Part shown: in pieces, positions 26,932-35,246 of the stretch
Layout: every line of letters starts with the position of its first letter
Position numbering within the stretch: position 1 is the stretch's first letter
NCBI GenBank assembly: GCA_965223985.1
Contig: OZ245030.1
Span: forward strand, 3,906,001-3,970,000
Reading direction: 5' to 3'
Length of the DNA: 64,000 nt
From: JAPPKS01 sp963667895
GTDB lineage: Bacteria; Poribacteria; WGA-4E; PCPOR2b
Notes under the pieces: generated by a model
Seen by the model: the letters and a program-made list of their open reading frames with translations, nothing else
Told to the model about the DNA's origin: nothing
The model's database searches: none
Made by a program: the position numbers and the translations under genes

Positions 26932-27711
26932 TTAACGGCCGCGCTTCAGGTCACCCCAAGTGGTCGCTGACTTCGCGGCAGGTTCCACGGCGCCCCCAGG
27001 CTCGATTCCACCCATGTCTGCCTGGATTTGTTCTGGGCTTCTAACACTGCTCCATAGCGCGACTTCGTCAATAGCGCCCTTGAAGTATTCACCCGGTGCT
27101 TCTTTCGAACGAACACCGACGACAAAGCTCGGCGATCCCTCATATGTGGTCTCTCCGTCGCGGTCTCCATTGTTGGCAACCTCCTCGCCATTCACGTAAG
27201 AAATTGACGTATCTCCATCAAACGTAAAGGCTATATGAGTCCACTCACCCGATTCAATCGCACCGGAGTCGTACTCACGATCTTCGCCTGCGATACTAAC
27301 CCATGTCGCCATTTTACTACCGCGAACGCCAATCTGCTGACCGACCCACGGATTATCCCAATCAGCGCCATCATCATAGGGCACTCCACAAGCGAATTGC
27401 GTAGGTCCCGCATCGTCGGAGTTGACCCATGCTTCCAGAGTGACGCTTTTTGCAATTTTAAACATATCAGAATTCCCAGCGTCAATGAAGTCGTCTTCTC
27501 CATCGAGCTGAACCGCTCCGCCCATGGGGCTAGTTGTCCTAGCGACACCATTCATGAGAGTTCCGTTATTTCCGTTGCCGCTGCCATCCATAGCAGAGTC
27601 CCCGGAGCCCTCTTCAAAGTTGAAGTAAAGAACGAGGTCTTGGGCGCTTCCAATTACGGAAATACCCGCCAACAACACAACAAGTGCAATGGTTAAACTC
27701 AAATTTTTCAT
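26932..27711 (-). CDS. Exported LamG protein with WG-type C-terminal tail
   Basis: ATG 27711 has AAGGAGAG seven bases upstream; the longer frame to 27783 is unsupported. The signal peptide is 'LTIALVVLLAGISVIGSA', then LamG: 'DLVLYFNFEEGSGDSAMDGS', 'GGAVQLDGEDDFIDAGNSD', 'WDNPWVGQQIGVRGSKMATW', 'GEWTHIAFTFDGDTSISYVN' and 'FKGAIDEVALWSSVRSPEQI'. The tail is 'GAVEPAAKSATTWGDLKRGR'. First gene of the minus-strand locus, facing away from the plus-strand genes at 28.4 kb. Confidence 0.88.
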   Translation of the reverse strand: MKNLSLTIALVVLLAGISVIGSAQDLVLYFNFEEGSGDSAMDGSGNGNNGTLMNGVARTTSPMGGAVQLDGEDDFIDAGNSDMFKIAKSVTLEAWVNSDDAGPTQFACGVPYDDGADWDNPWVGQQIGVRGSKMATWVSIAGEDREYDSGAIESGEWTHIAFTFDGDTSISYVNGEEVANNGDRDGETTYEGSPSFVVGVRSKEAPGEYFKGAIDEVALWSSVRSPEQIQADMGGIEPGGAVEPAAKSATTWGDLKRGR

Positions 27712-28403
27712 AAAATCTCTCCTTGAAGGATTGTTTTCAATTTCGCACCGCGTCAGCACTGAACCAATTAGAAAAGGCTTCACTGCTCCGGTAATCCGGA
27801 AAGAGTTACATCCAAACCGTGGGACAATACACGTAGTCTAGATCCAGCCCGGCAGTGCGCTAGTTTTAGTCCAACCCTGAATTATTTATGAATAAACAAT
27901 GCAGATTGAACCAATTAACATTCATTAATCGTGACGATTCATTGCGAACCAATTATGAACTACTGAGCCCGAATATTCCGAATCTTCAAGTTCAATGTAA
28001 TGTTACTATTATACTGATTTTTCGCAACAAATCCAAGAAAAATATAATGCGCTCTGAAAAGCTCCTATAATTACCGGCGTCCAGGGGATGTTCAAAATCT
28101 TGTGAGAGATGATTTCGGACGGAAGCTTACCACACATTTTTCGTTGCAAGGTTTTCTCAGATGTGCTATAATGTGACAGACTCACATCAGATGAACAATT
28201 GAGATTTCGACTCTCTTTATCATAAGCAGGAGGGTTTGCACAAGCCAATCATTTAGTAGTAGTATTGAAGAAATGGGCTGGAACAGGTATACATTTTCAA
28301 AACAGCCACTTGGGTTGAACTTTTAGCGGCTTACGTCTTGAGTCTTACGGTTCTCATTTGTTGAGGATACCAACTAACTGTTAGCTACAATAAAGGGAAA
28401 AAG
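27712..28403. other. Divergent intergenic region
   Basis: About 690 bases between the first minus-strand LamG gene and the plus-strand pyrophosphatase-like gene. It is AT-rich and should hold promoters for both directions; one clear plus-strand promoter is at 28144-28172. I see no coding frame with a ribosome site and no RNA gene. Confidence 0.5.
28144..28172 (+). promoter_or_regulatory. Candidate sigma-70 promoter upstream of PPase-like/mtnA genes
   Basis: TTGCAA (28144-28149), a 17-base spacer and TATAAT (28167-28172). The implied leader before the ATG at 28404 is about 225 bases. Confidence 0.55.
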
Positions 28404-29039
28404 ATGAACCTGCAGGAAATCTCCCTTGGACGTCATGCACCTTCGATTGTCAATGTGGTCATTGAAGCATCGAAGGACAGTCAAGAAAAATATCACTTCC
28501 ACGCCAAGAGCGGCAGATTTAAACTGGCGTACAAGTTCAGCGTGCCGGTTCCAACAGAATACGGTTGGATACCAGAAACGATTGCCGAGGATGGGCACTT
28601 CCTCAATGCAATGGTGATTGGTCGTGAGCCGACTCACCCAGGTTATATCTGTGAGGCGCGTCCGATTGGTATGCTGAAGCGGAAAGACAACGATCACCAC
28701 ATAATTTGCGTTCTACTGGGCGACGAGGAGTACGCTTCCGTTCAGGATATTGCCGACCTGAATATAATTTGGATTAGGAAGATTGTTGCTTTTTTTGAAC
28801 CCTACTTTGAGTTGTCCGGCTGGCTCACCAGAATTGAAGCAAGAGAGGAGATAAAAACTGCTCACGGGAAATATCGCACTAGACGCAGGCGACCGCACAC
28901 AACAAGAGCTCGTAGAAATACATCAGTTCCTAGAAATTCAAACAAGACCCGTACAGAACCCGTCGGCTTTGGGGATGCCCCCGAGCGAAATGATCCGCCT
29001 AATCTAGCCGAGGAAGAGGATGCCCACCCCAACAATTGA
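28404..29039 (+). CDS. Inorganic-pyrophosphatase-like protein lacking catalytic aspartates
   Basis: 211 residues. Residues 10-140 follow the family I soluble pyrophosphatase layout: an N-terminal 'VVIEASKDSQEKYHF', then 'PVPTEYGWIPETIAEDG' (compare Y-P-x-N-Y-G-F-I-P-E-T), then 'YICEARPIGMLKRKD' (compare V-x-x-R-P-I-G-V-L). The metal-binding D-G-D-P-L-D-V-L-V signature has become D-G-H-F-L-N-A-M-V, losing two essential Asp, so pyrophosphate hydrolysis is unlikely unless rescued. The C-terminal 60 residues are basic then acidic and low-complexity ('RTRRRRPHTTRARRN', 'NLAEEEDAHPNN'), suggesting a disordered tail. Its last 20 bases overlap mtnA, so translation is coupled. Confidence 0.7.
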   Translation: MNLQEISLGRHAPSIVNVVIEASKDSQEKYHFHAKSGRFKLAYKFSVPVPTEYGWIPETIAEDGHFLNAMVIGREPTHPGYICEARPIGMLKRKDNDHHIICVLLGDEEYASVQDIADLNIIWIRKIVAFFEPYFELSGWLTRIEAREEIKTAHGKYRTRRRRPHTTRARRNTSVPRNSNKTRTEPVGFGDAPERNDPPNLAEEEDAHPNN

Positions 29040-30087
29040 GTGGGTTAACGGCAGTGTGCGTTTAATCGATCAAACGCTGCTGCCCAATGAACTCAAGCAA
29101 ATCTATTGTAATGACGTAGAATGCGTTTGGGAGGCGATTAAGTCGCTCCGGGTGCGTGGTGCGCCAGCGATTGGAATTGCGGGCGCGCTGGGCACTGTTT
29201 TAGGCATCTGGAACTCAAAAGCAACAAGATACGCTGATTTCGTCGTTCAACTTCATGGGGTGACGGACTATCTTGCAACCTCACGTCCGACGGCTGTGAA
29301 CCTATTTTGGGCGCTCGATCGTATGAGGATGACGGCAGAGCGGCACAAAAATCTTGAGATTGTCGCACTCAAGCGGGCGTTGCTGAATGAAGCACTGGAA
29401 ATTATCGAAGAGGATCGTGCGATGTGCCGCTCCATTGGTGAACACGGCGCGCGTCTCATCCAAGACAATGATACCATCTTGACACATTGTAATGCTGGAG
29501 GATTAGCGACCGCCGACTATGGGACAGCTCTTGCGGTGATGTTTAAAGCTCACGAGTCTGGCAAGAATATACGGGTCTACGCGGATGAAACGCGGCCCCT
29601 GCTTCAGGGTTCTCGTTTGACGACCTGGGAGCTTATGCAAGCGGGCATAGATGTGACGCTAATCTGTGATAACATGGCTGCACAAGTGATGAAAGAGGAA
29701 AAAATCCAGTGCGTTATTGTCGGAGCGGATCGTGTCGCAGCAAATGGAGACGTAGCAAATAAAATTGGAACCTATGGGGTAGCCGTCCTAGCCGAAGCGC
29801 ATGGAATCCCTTTCTATGTCGCCGTTCCGACTTCAACGCTTGATTTCTCCCTTGACACCGGAGCTCAAATCCCCATTGAGCAGCGTCGCGCTGAAGAAAT
29901 TACAGATGGGTTCGGAAGAAAAACTGCCCCGGACGGGGTCAAAGTCTACAGTCCTGCCTTCGATGTAACACCTGCCCACCTAATTACTGCTATTATCACG
30001 AACAAGGGAATTGTCCGTCCGCCCTATGAAAGCAACCTGAAAGCACTCACGGCACATCACGATGGTTCTAACCACGCTTCAGAATAG
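29020..30087 (+). CDS. mtnA: Methylthioribose-1-phosphate isomerase
   Basis: 355 residues, full length. Isomerises 5-methylthioribose 1-phosphate to the ribulose form in methionine salvage; eIF2B-like fold. Visible motifs: 'LRVRGAPAIGIAGALG', 'RPTAVNLFWALDRM', 'LTHCNAGGLATADYGTALAV' with the catalytic Cys, 'VYADETRPLLQGSRLTTWEL', and 'GADRVAANGDVANKIGTYGV' with the catalytic Asp. ATG at 29020 has AGGAAGAGG upstream and lies within the end of the preceding gene. Some family members are aldose-2-phosphate initiation-factor relatives, but the motif set supports MtnA. Confidence 0.93.
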   Translation: MPTPTIEWVNGSVRLIDQTLLPNELKQIYCNDVECVWEAIKSLRVRGAPAIGIAGALGTVLGIWNSKATRYADFVVQLHGVTDYLATSRPTAVNLFWALDRMRMTAERHKNLEIVALKRALLNEALEIIEEDRAMCRSIGEHGARLIQDNDTILTHCNAGGLATADYGTALAVMFKAHESGKNIRVYADETRPLLQGSRLTTWELMQAGIDVTLICDNMAAQVMKEEKIQCVIVGADRVAANGDVANKIGTYGVAVLAEAHGIPFYVAVPTSTLDFSLDTGAQIPIEQRRAEEITDGFGRKTAPDGVKVYSPAFDVTPAHLITAIITNKGIVRPPYESNLKALTAHHDGSNHASE

Positions 30088-30164
30088 CTAAAACTCTTAA
30101 CATTGTGGCGGCGAATTCTCTTTCGTTATAACGCCGCTAGCCAGAACAGTACTTGAGGAAGAAA

Positions 30165-31523
30165 ATGGCAACCCCAGTTTTGATGCCCACGCTAGGGCAA
30201 TCTGTAGAAAGTTGCATTATCGTCAGTTGGAAAAAAGAAAAAGGAGATTCTGTAATTGAAGGTGAGTTGCTCTGCGAAATTGAAACCGATAAAGCAACGT
30301 TGGAAGTGGAAAGCACCGCTTCCGGCACAGTATTGGACCTGTTTTTCAGGGAGGGCGATGAAGTACTGGTTCAGTCCAATATCGCCGTCATTGGAGAGCC
30401 CGGTGAAGATTTTAGCAGCTTGCGCCCTGATTCGGCGACAGAAACAGCTGCGGGCGAGGGTACGTCTGACGACGCCGATGACCTGGTTGAGCCAACTCCA
30501 ACTGAGCCGACGATAACGGAACAGTCTCCCATCGTCCAAGCTACCCCGACACGAACAGGTCTAGATTCTACCAGAATATCTCCCCGGGCTGGACATCTAG
30601 CGGCAAAGCACGGGCTCGATACGACATCGATTCAGGGAACAGGTCCTGGCGGTCGCATAATCGAAAGGGATGTACAAGCAGCCCTCTCGACAAGACAGCC
30701 GATGACGCCTCTTGCGAAGTCCATGGTCGCACAGGACCAATTGACCGCACCAACCCACGGTTCCGGTATCGGAGGTCGCGTGACCGCGGGCGATCTGCGT
30801 GCTAAGGAGCATGTCCCTGCTACAGAGAGCGAAGTTCGGACGATTCCACTCAAGGGTGTACGGAAGGTCGTCGCTGAGCGCATGTTAAGTTCAATGCAGT
30901 CGACAGCTCAGCTCACACTCAATGCTTCGGCGGATGCACGCGCGCTTTTGGCTTACCGGCAAGACTTGAAGAATAGCGCGGAGTCACTTGAATTACGAGA
31001 GATTACTGTTAACGATTTAATCCTCTTCGCCGCGTCGAGAACGTTGACCCAATATCCTTCCTTGAACGCACTGTTTACGGAAGACACGATTTCCCAATAT
31101 CAGGACGTGCACCTAGGGTTTGCTGTGGATACCCCTCGTGGCTTAATTGTGCCAGTCATCCGCAACGCGAACACTTTAAGCTTGAAGGACATTTCTCAGG
31201 AAACTAAGCGACTCGCATCAGCCTGTTTAGAAGGGAATGTATCGCCCGATGAATTAGCCGGCGGCACATTTACAGTGACGAACCTCGGGAGTTTAGGGAT
31301 TGAGAACTTCACACCCATACTCAATCCGCCTCAGGCAGGTATTCTTGGGGTAGGCAGCGTAAATCTGAAACCGGTGGAAATCGAAGGCGACGTGCAGTTT
31401 ATTCCGCACATTGGATTATCGTTGACCATCAACCATCAAGTTGTTGATGGAGCGCCCGCCGCCCGCTTCTTACAAACCCTCTCACAGCGATTAGCGCAAA
31501 TCAATCTGTTGTTGGCTCTGTGA
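30165..31523 (+). CDS. 2-oxoacid dehydrogenase dihydrolipoyl acyltransferase (E2)
   Basis: 452 residues from ATG 30165 (GAGGA site; the TTG at 30153 is less likely). Domain order: one lipoyl domain with 'CEIETDKATLEVES' (Lys is lipoylated), an acidic Thr/Pro linker, a peripheral-subunit-binding domain 'ISPRAGHLAAKHGLD...GTGPGGRIIERDV', a second PSBD-like segment 'MTPLAKSMVAQDQL...GSGIGGRVTAGDL', and the catalytic domain ending 'LSLTINHQVVDGAPAARFL' with the His/Asp catalytic pair. It forms the core of a pyruvate or branched-chain dehydrogenase. No E1 or E3 gene is next to it. Two PSBD-like segments are unusual. Confidence 0.9.
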   Translation: MATPVLMPTLGQSVESCIIVSWKKEKGDSVIEGELLCEIETDKATLEVESTASGTVLDLFFREGDEVLVQSNIAVIGEPGEDFSSLRPDSATETAAGEGTSDDADDLVEPTPTEPTITEQSPIVQATPTRTGLDSTRISPRAGHLAAKHGLDTTSIQGTGPGGRIIERDVQAALSTRQPMTPLAKSMVAQDQLTAPTHGSGIGGRVTAGDLRAKEHVPATESEVRTIPLKGVRKVVAERMLSSMQSTAQLTLNASADARALLAYRQDLKNSAESLELREITVNDLILFAASRTLTQYPSLNALFTEDTISQYQDVHLGFAVDTPRGLIVPVIRNANTLSLKDISQETKRLASACLEGNVSPDELAGGTFTVTNLGSLGIENFTPILNPPQAGILGVGSVNLKPVEIEGDVQFIPHIGLSLTINHQVVDGAPAARFLQTLSQRLAQINLLLAL

Positions 31524-31682
31524 CCGCGGTAGTTCACCCAACGAATTTATTTGATATAGATATTGGTGGATTCCATAGTACCTATGGCAAGCCGGGTTCA
31601 CTCCTTGGCATGAGCCACGATATTCAATCACAAGATAAAGTTGCTGAGCGGTGAAACCTTGGAAATATAGCAATGGAATCAG

Positions 31683-33530
31683 ATGAAAAAGACGCTGTTT
31701 CTTCATCTCCCCCTGTTGTTTGTCTGTATCCTCTTTCTACGGAGCACCCTCGCCCAAGACTATATTCGGTGGGATTTACCCGAAGGTGCCAAAGCGCGGC
31801 TTGGGAAAGGTTCGATAGCCGAAATCGCATATTCGCCGGATGGTATGCAGTTCGCGGTCGCGAGTAGCATTTGGATTTGGCTCTATGATGCGGACACTGG
31901 AGCCGAAGTCGGCCTGCTTAAGGGGCATACGAGTTTGGTCCTTTCCGTGGCGTTCTCTCCAGATGGCAAGACACTCGCTAGTGGAAGTTGGGACAAGACA
32001 GTTCGGTTGTGGGATGTGGCTACGGGAGAACTGCGCACAACGCTCACGGGTCATACGGAGACGGTTGATAGCGTTGCGTTCAGTCCCATGGGGGCGACGC
32101 TTGCCAGTGGGAGTCAGGACAAAACAGTTCGGTTGTGGGACACTCGCACGGGACAACACAAAGAGACCCTCCTGCATACGGAGGGTGTCGTTTGTGTGGC
32201 GTTCTCCCCAGATGGCAGGATGCTCGCTAGTGGAAGTTGGGACAAGACAGTTCGGTTGTGGGACACTCGCACCGGACAACACAAGGAGACCCTCCTGCAT
32301 GCGGAGAGTGCCGGTTCCGTGGTGTTCTTGCCGGATGGCAAAACGCTCGCTAGTGGGAGCCTTACAATTTGGTTCTGGGACATTAACACCGGACAACACA
32401 AAGAGACCCTTCTAGTAGATGGACGTGAGGAAACGGAGGTCTATTCTGCGGTGTTCTCACCGGATGGTAAAACACTTGCTAGTGGGAGTGATGGCACGAC
32501 GATTTGGTTGTGGGACGTTGACACCGGCAAACTAAAAGGAACTCTTGAGGGACATACGCATTGGGTCCAGTCCGTGGCGTTCTCCCCGGATGGTGGTACG
32601 CTTGCCAGTGGAAGTTCCGACGGCACGATTCGGTTGTGGGACGCTCGCACCGGCAAACACAAGAAAACCTTCGGAGGGCATACGGATAGAGTCCCTTACA
32701 TGGCATTCTCACCGGATGGCAGCAGGTTAGCCAGTAGTTCGTCCGTGATTAGTTTGTGGGATGTGCGCACGGGACAACATAGGACAATCGAAGGATTTCG
32801 ATCTATAGAGTGGCCGGTCCATCCCGTGGTGTTCTCGCCGAATGGGAGTATACTCGCGAATGGTAGTATGCTGTGGGATGCTCATTCTGCACAACACAAA
32901 GCGACCCTTGAGCACCCTAGATCTATATCGCCGGTCAGTTCCGTGGCGTTCTCCCCGGATGGCAAAACGCTAGCCGGTGGGAAACATGATAAGACAATTC
33001 AGTTGTGGGACGCTCATACCGGCAAACACAGGAAAACCCTTAGAGGGCATGCGGAGATTGTCTCATCAGTTACGTTCTCACCGGATGCTAAAACGCTGGT
33101 GAGTGCGAGTTCCGACGGCACGATTCGGTTGTGGGACGCTCATACCGGCAAACACAAGAAAACCCTTAGAGGGCATACTAAGGAGTGTCTTATCGTGACG
33201 TTTTCCCCGGATGGCAAAACGCTGGCGAGTGCGAGTTCCGACGGCATGATCCGGTTGTGGGACGCTTTCACCGCACAACACAAGGAGACCATTGAGGTAG
33301 ATAGATTTGAGAAGACCAATGTTTATTCCATGGCGTTTTCGCCTGATGCTAAAATGCTTGCCGGGGGTGTGGACAAGACAGTTCTGTTGTGGAATGCCGC
33401 CACGGGGCAACATCTACAGAGCTTTAAGGGGCATGAGTTTAGCGTCAGTTCCGTGGTATTCTCACCCGATGGTACCACACTCGCCAGCGGCAGTTCGGGC
33501 GGGACGATTCTGCTGTGGGAACTCCGGTAG
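31683..33530 (+). CDS. Exported WD40-repeat beta-propeller protein
   Basis: 615 residues. The signal peptide is 'KTLFLHLPLLFVCILFLRST' with cleavage after L-A-Q, followed by about a dozen WD40 repeats of the form V-A-F-S-P-D-G-x-x-L-A-S-G-S-x-D-x-T-I-R-L-W-D. Probably one or two propellers acting as a periplasmic or surface binding scaffold. No enzyme domain and, unlike the PD40 proteins at 23.6-25.7 kb, no WG-type tail (it ends 'GTILLWELR'). Several repeats are nearly identical at the DNA level, e.g. around 32617-32665 and 33111-33165, indicating recent repeat copying. The neighbours give no functional hint. Confidence 0.9.
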   Translation: MKKTLFLHLPLLFVCILFLRSTLAQDYIRWDLPEGAKARLGKGSIAEIAYSPDGMQFAVASSIWIWLYDADTGAEVGLLKGHTSLVLSVAFSPDGKTLASGSWDKTVRLWDVATGELRTTLTGHTETVDSVAFSPMGATLASGSQDKTVRLWDTRTGQHKETLLHTEGVVCVAFSPDGRMLASGSWDKTVRLWDTRTGQHKETLLHAESAGSVVFLPDGKTLASGSLTIWFWDINTGQHKETLLVDGREETEVYSAVFSPDGKTLASGSDGTTIWLWDVDTGKLKGTLEGHTHWVQSVAFSPDGGTLASGSSDGTIRLWDARTGKHKKTFGGHTDRVPYMAFSPDGSRLASSSSVISLWDVRTGQHRTIEGFRSIEWPVHPVVFSPNGSILANGSMLWDAHSAQHKATLEHPRSISPVSSVAFSPDGKTLAGGKHDKTIQLWDAHTGKHRKTLRGHAEIVSSVTFSPDAKTLVSASSDGTIRLWDAHTGKHKKTLRGHTKECLIVTFSPDGKTLASASSDGMIRLWDAFTAQHKETIEVDRFEKTNVYSMAFSPDAKMLAGGVDKTVLLWNAATGQHLQSFKGHEFSVSSVVFSPDGTTLASGSSGGTILLWELR

Positions 33531-33564
33531 AACCCATGTTATTGCCAGATACTATATCAATGCC

Positions 33565-34530
33565 TTATCCAATCCGATACTTCCCCAGCCCGAACGTCGC
33601 ATTTTTGCCGACGTGCAGGAATTCGCCTAGCACCACAAACGGCATGAACATCGCTAAATCGCCCGTATACGTCACATTCCCAACCAGCCCGCCGAGCTGC
33701 ATCTTTTGATCCTGTCGCGAAGAGTATCGCGTCCAGTCTTTCCACTCCAGTGCGGTTTCAGTCGTCTCAACAGTTTTTGCCTCTTCGATTAGTCCCTTAA
33801 AGTCGAGTTCTAGTGACTCTCCGCAATGGAAATATGCCAGTGCCGAGATGCGCCCAATCAAACGACGCCAGAAGATGTGGAACGGAAGTTCATTCGTTAA
33901 CTCTCCTTCGTGAGTAATCCGAGTTGGGGTGAGTAGATGCAGTGTCAATGATTTCAACGAGTTAAAGTGTGTAGCCAGCAAGGATACAGCTTCTCGCTGA
34001 ATCTCGGCGAAGCTGAGCGCGTTATCGAAATTGTGCACCATCTGCGTATCGGTGTCATAGACCGATTCTCTATTATCAGTCAGAACTTGGGTCAACTGGA
34101 AGCGTCCGCGCTTCTTGCCGATACCAATCTCGCCCAAGTCGCGGAAGCTGACTAGAAAATACGGGAGATAGTCGATAGAACGACCGATGAGAGTGAGCTG
34201 AAACGCAAACGATTCGCCCCGACGGTATTCGCCTTGTGCCCCCAACGGATCAATAACAAATGGTCGCGGGACATCGTCGTATGTCCGCAACTGCTCGGCA
34301 CCTTCGAACGGAGCGGTCTCGAAGATGTATGGATAGGGACAGACCGCTTTGAGGGTGCATTCTCGGCAGTCGATGGGCCCTTGGGTGCAGACCATCTTGC
34401 GGAATGCTTGTCCGAATCCGCCGCGGAGAGTTGAGCCGGCGTAGGCCGGCAGCGAGATTGTCGTTCGTGCCGTTAAAATTACATGATAGCGTGCGAGTCG
34501 GAAGTTTTGGAGTAAGCTCATCGCTTTCAT
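33565..34530 (-). CDS. cas6: Cas6-type CRISPR RNA endonuclease (RAMP), orphan
   Basis: 321 residues. The N-terminal ferredoxin-like strand is 'ARYHVILTARTTISLPAYAG', followed by 'STLRGGFGQAFRKM' and a Cys cluster ('VCTQGPIDCRECTLKAVCPY', C-x6-C-x2-C-x5-C). The C-terminal RAMP half ends with the glycine-rich loop 'GGLVGNVTYTGDL...FLHVGKNATFGLGKYRIG', characteristic of Cas6 (PF10040-like), which cuts pre-crRNA. I see no CRISPR array and no other cas gene in the window; neighbours are a WD40 gene and a MoxR module. It may serve a distant array or be a leftover. The start may also be the ATG at 34521 (MSLLQNF). Confidence 0.82.
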   Translation of the reverse strand: MKAMSLLQNFRLARYHVILTARTTISLPAYAGSTLRGGFGQAFRKMVCTQGPIDCRECTLKAVCPYPYIFETAPFEGAEQLRTYDDVPRPFVIDPLGAQGEYRRGESFAFQLTLIGRSIDYLPYFLVSFRDLGEIGIGKKRGRFQLTQVLTDNRESVYDTDTQMVHNFDNALSFAEIQREAVSLLATHFNSLKSLTLHLLTPTRITHEGELTNELPFHIFWRRLIGRISALAYFHCGESLELDFKGLIEEAKTVETTETALEWKDWTRYSSRQDQKMQLGGLVGNVTYTGDLAMFMPFVVLGEFLHVGKNATFGLGKYRIG

Positions 34531-34902
34531 CCTTTTACCATCTTGTGTTCATGATTGTCAACTAAAAAATGCACGGTTGGCCTCCTCAGACTTCCTAAAA
34601 TTGACGGTGGAATTCCTGTATTTATTCTGCACATCCCTCTCTTCGCGAACTGAATGAAAAATAGCGCAAAGGTGCACGGACGTCTAGTGAAATGGCGCAT
34701 TCGCTTGGCTATCGTCACTTCCAATCACGCGCTGTTTCGTAATGGCGTGAGCCTGCCAATAATGTTCAGAGTCAGTAATTGCCGCTCAATCTGCTTTCCG
34801 ACTGCAATGCGTTACGACGTGATCTTTCTCTATTTTTTCTGAAGTGTGTCGAGCGTGCTAGCGACATAAATAAACTAAAGTAATAGCCAACACGCAAACT
34901 AG

Positions 34903-35037
34903 TTATGAACTCTGCCGGTCAGGGGTTTGAAATCCGAGTATTTCGTAACGGAGAATTTGCATGATGTCGTAATGTGGCTTGCATTTGCCAAGCTGAATAG
35001 GCTTGTTTAATTTTTCCCAAACAGGTATAATATACAT
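34903..35037 (-). CDS. Small unrecognised frame with strong ribosome site
   Basis: 44 residues on the minus strand, starting 'MYIIPVWEKLNKPIQLGKCK' and ending 'LGFQTPDRQSS'. AAGGAG lies five bases before the ATG, an ideal ribosome site, which is the main reason to report it. No known family comes to mind; it could be a small regulator or a remnant. The rest of the 34531-35246 gap holds no other frame I would defend. Confidence 0.35.
   Translation of the reverse strand: MYIIPVWEKLNKPIQLGKCKPHYDIMQILRYEILGFQTPDRQSS
35003..35031 (+). promoter_or_regulatory. Candidate sigma-70 promoter for the MoxR/VWA module
   Basis: TTGTTT, a 17-base spacer and TATAAT (35026-35031), about 215 bases before the start at 35247. 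It overlaps the small minus-strand frame, so only one of the two may be real. Confidence 0.4.
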
Positions 35038-35246
35038 CGTATCTCCTTTTGGTTGGGTCGGTGCTCCAGCGCACGTTTCGACTGAATCAAACGTTTATGT
35101 CACCTCAACATCGCGTTTTGGCTTCAACTGAATCGCGCACCACAGCTTCCGGCGGATTATCGAAATCCTTCTCAATGTGAATCGACCGAACGAATTTCGG
35201 TCTTGCCCGTCACAATTACCGTACGCTTAAAAACAGGAGATATTTC

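Noticed and set aside
31900..33500. CRISPR-like or satellite repeat array
   Set aside because: The periodicity is fully explained by WD40 coding repeats in one open frame.
33531..35246. A CRISPR array next to the cas6-like gene
   Set aside because: No regularly spaced direct repeats are visible on either flank.
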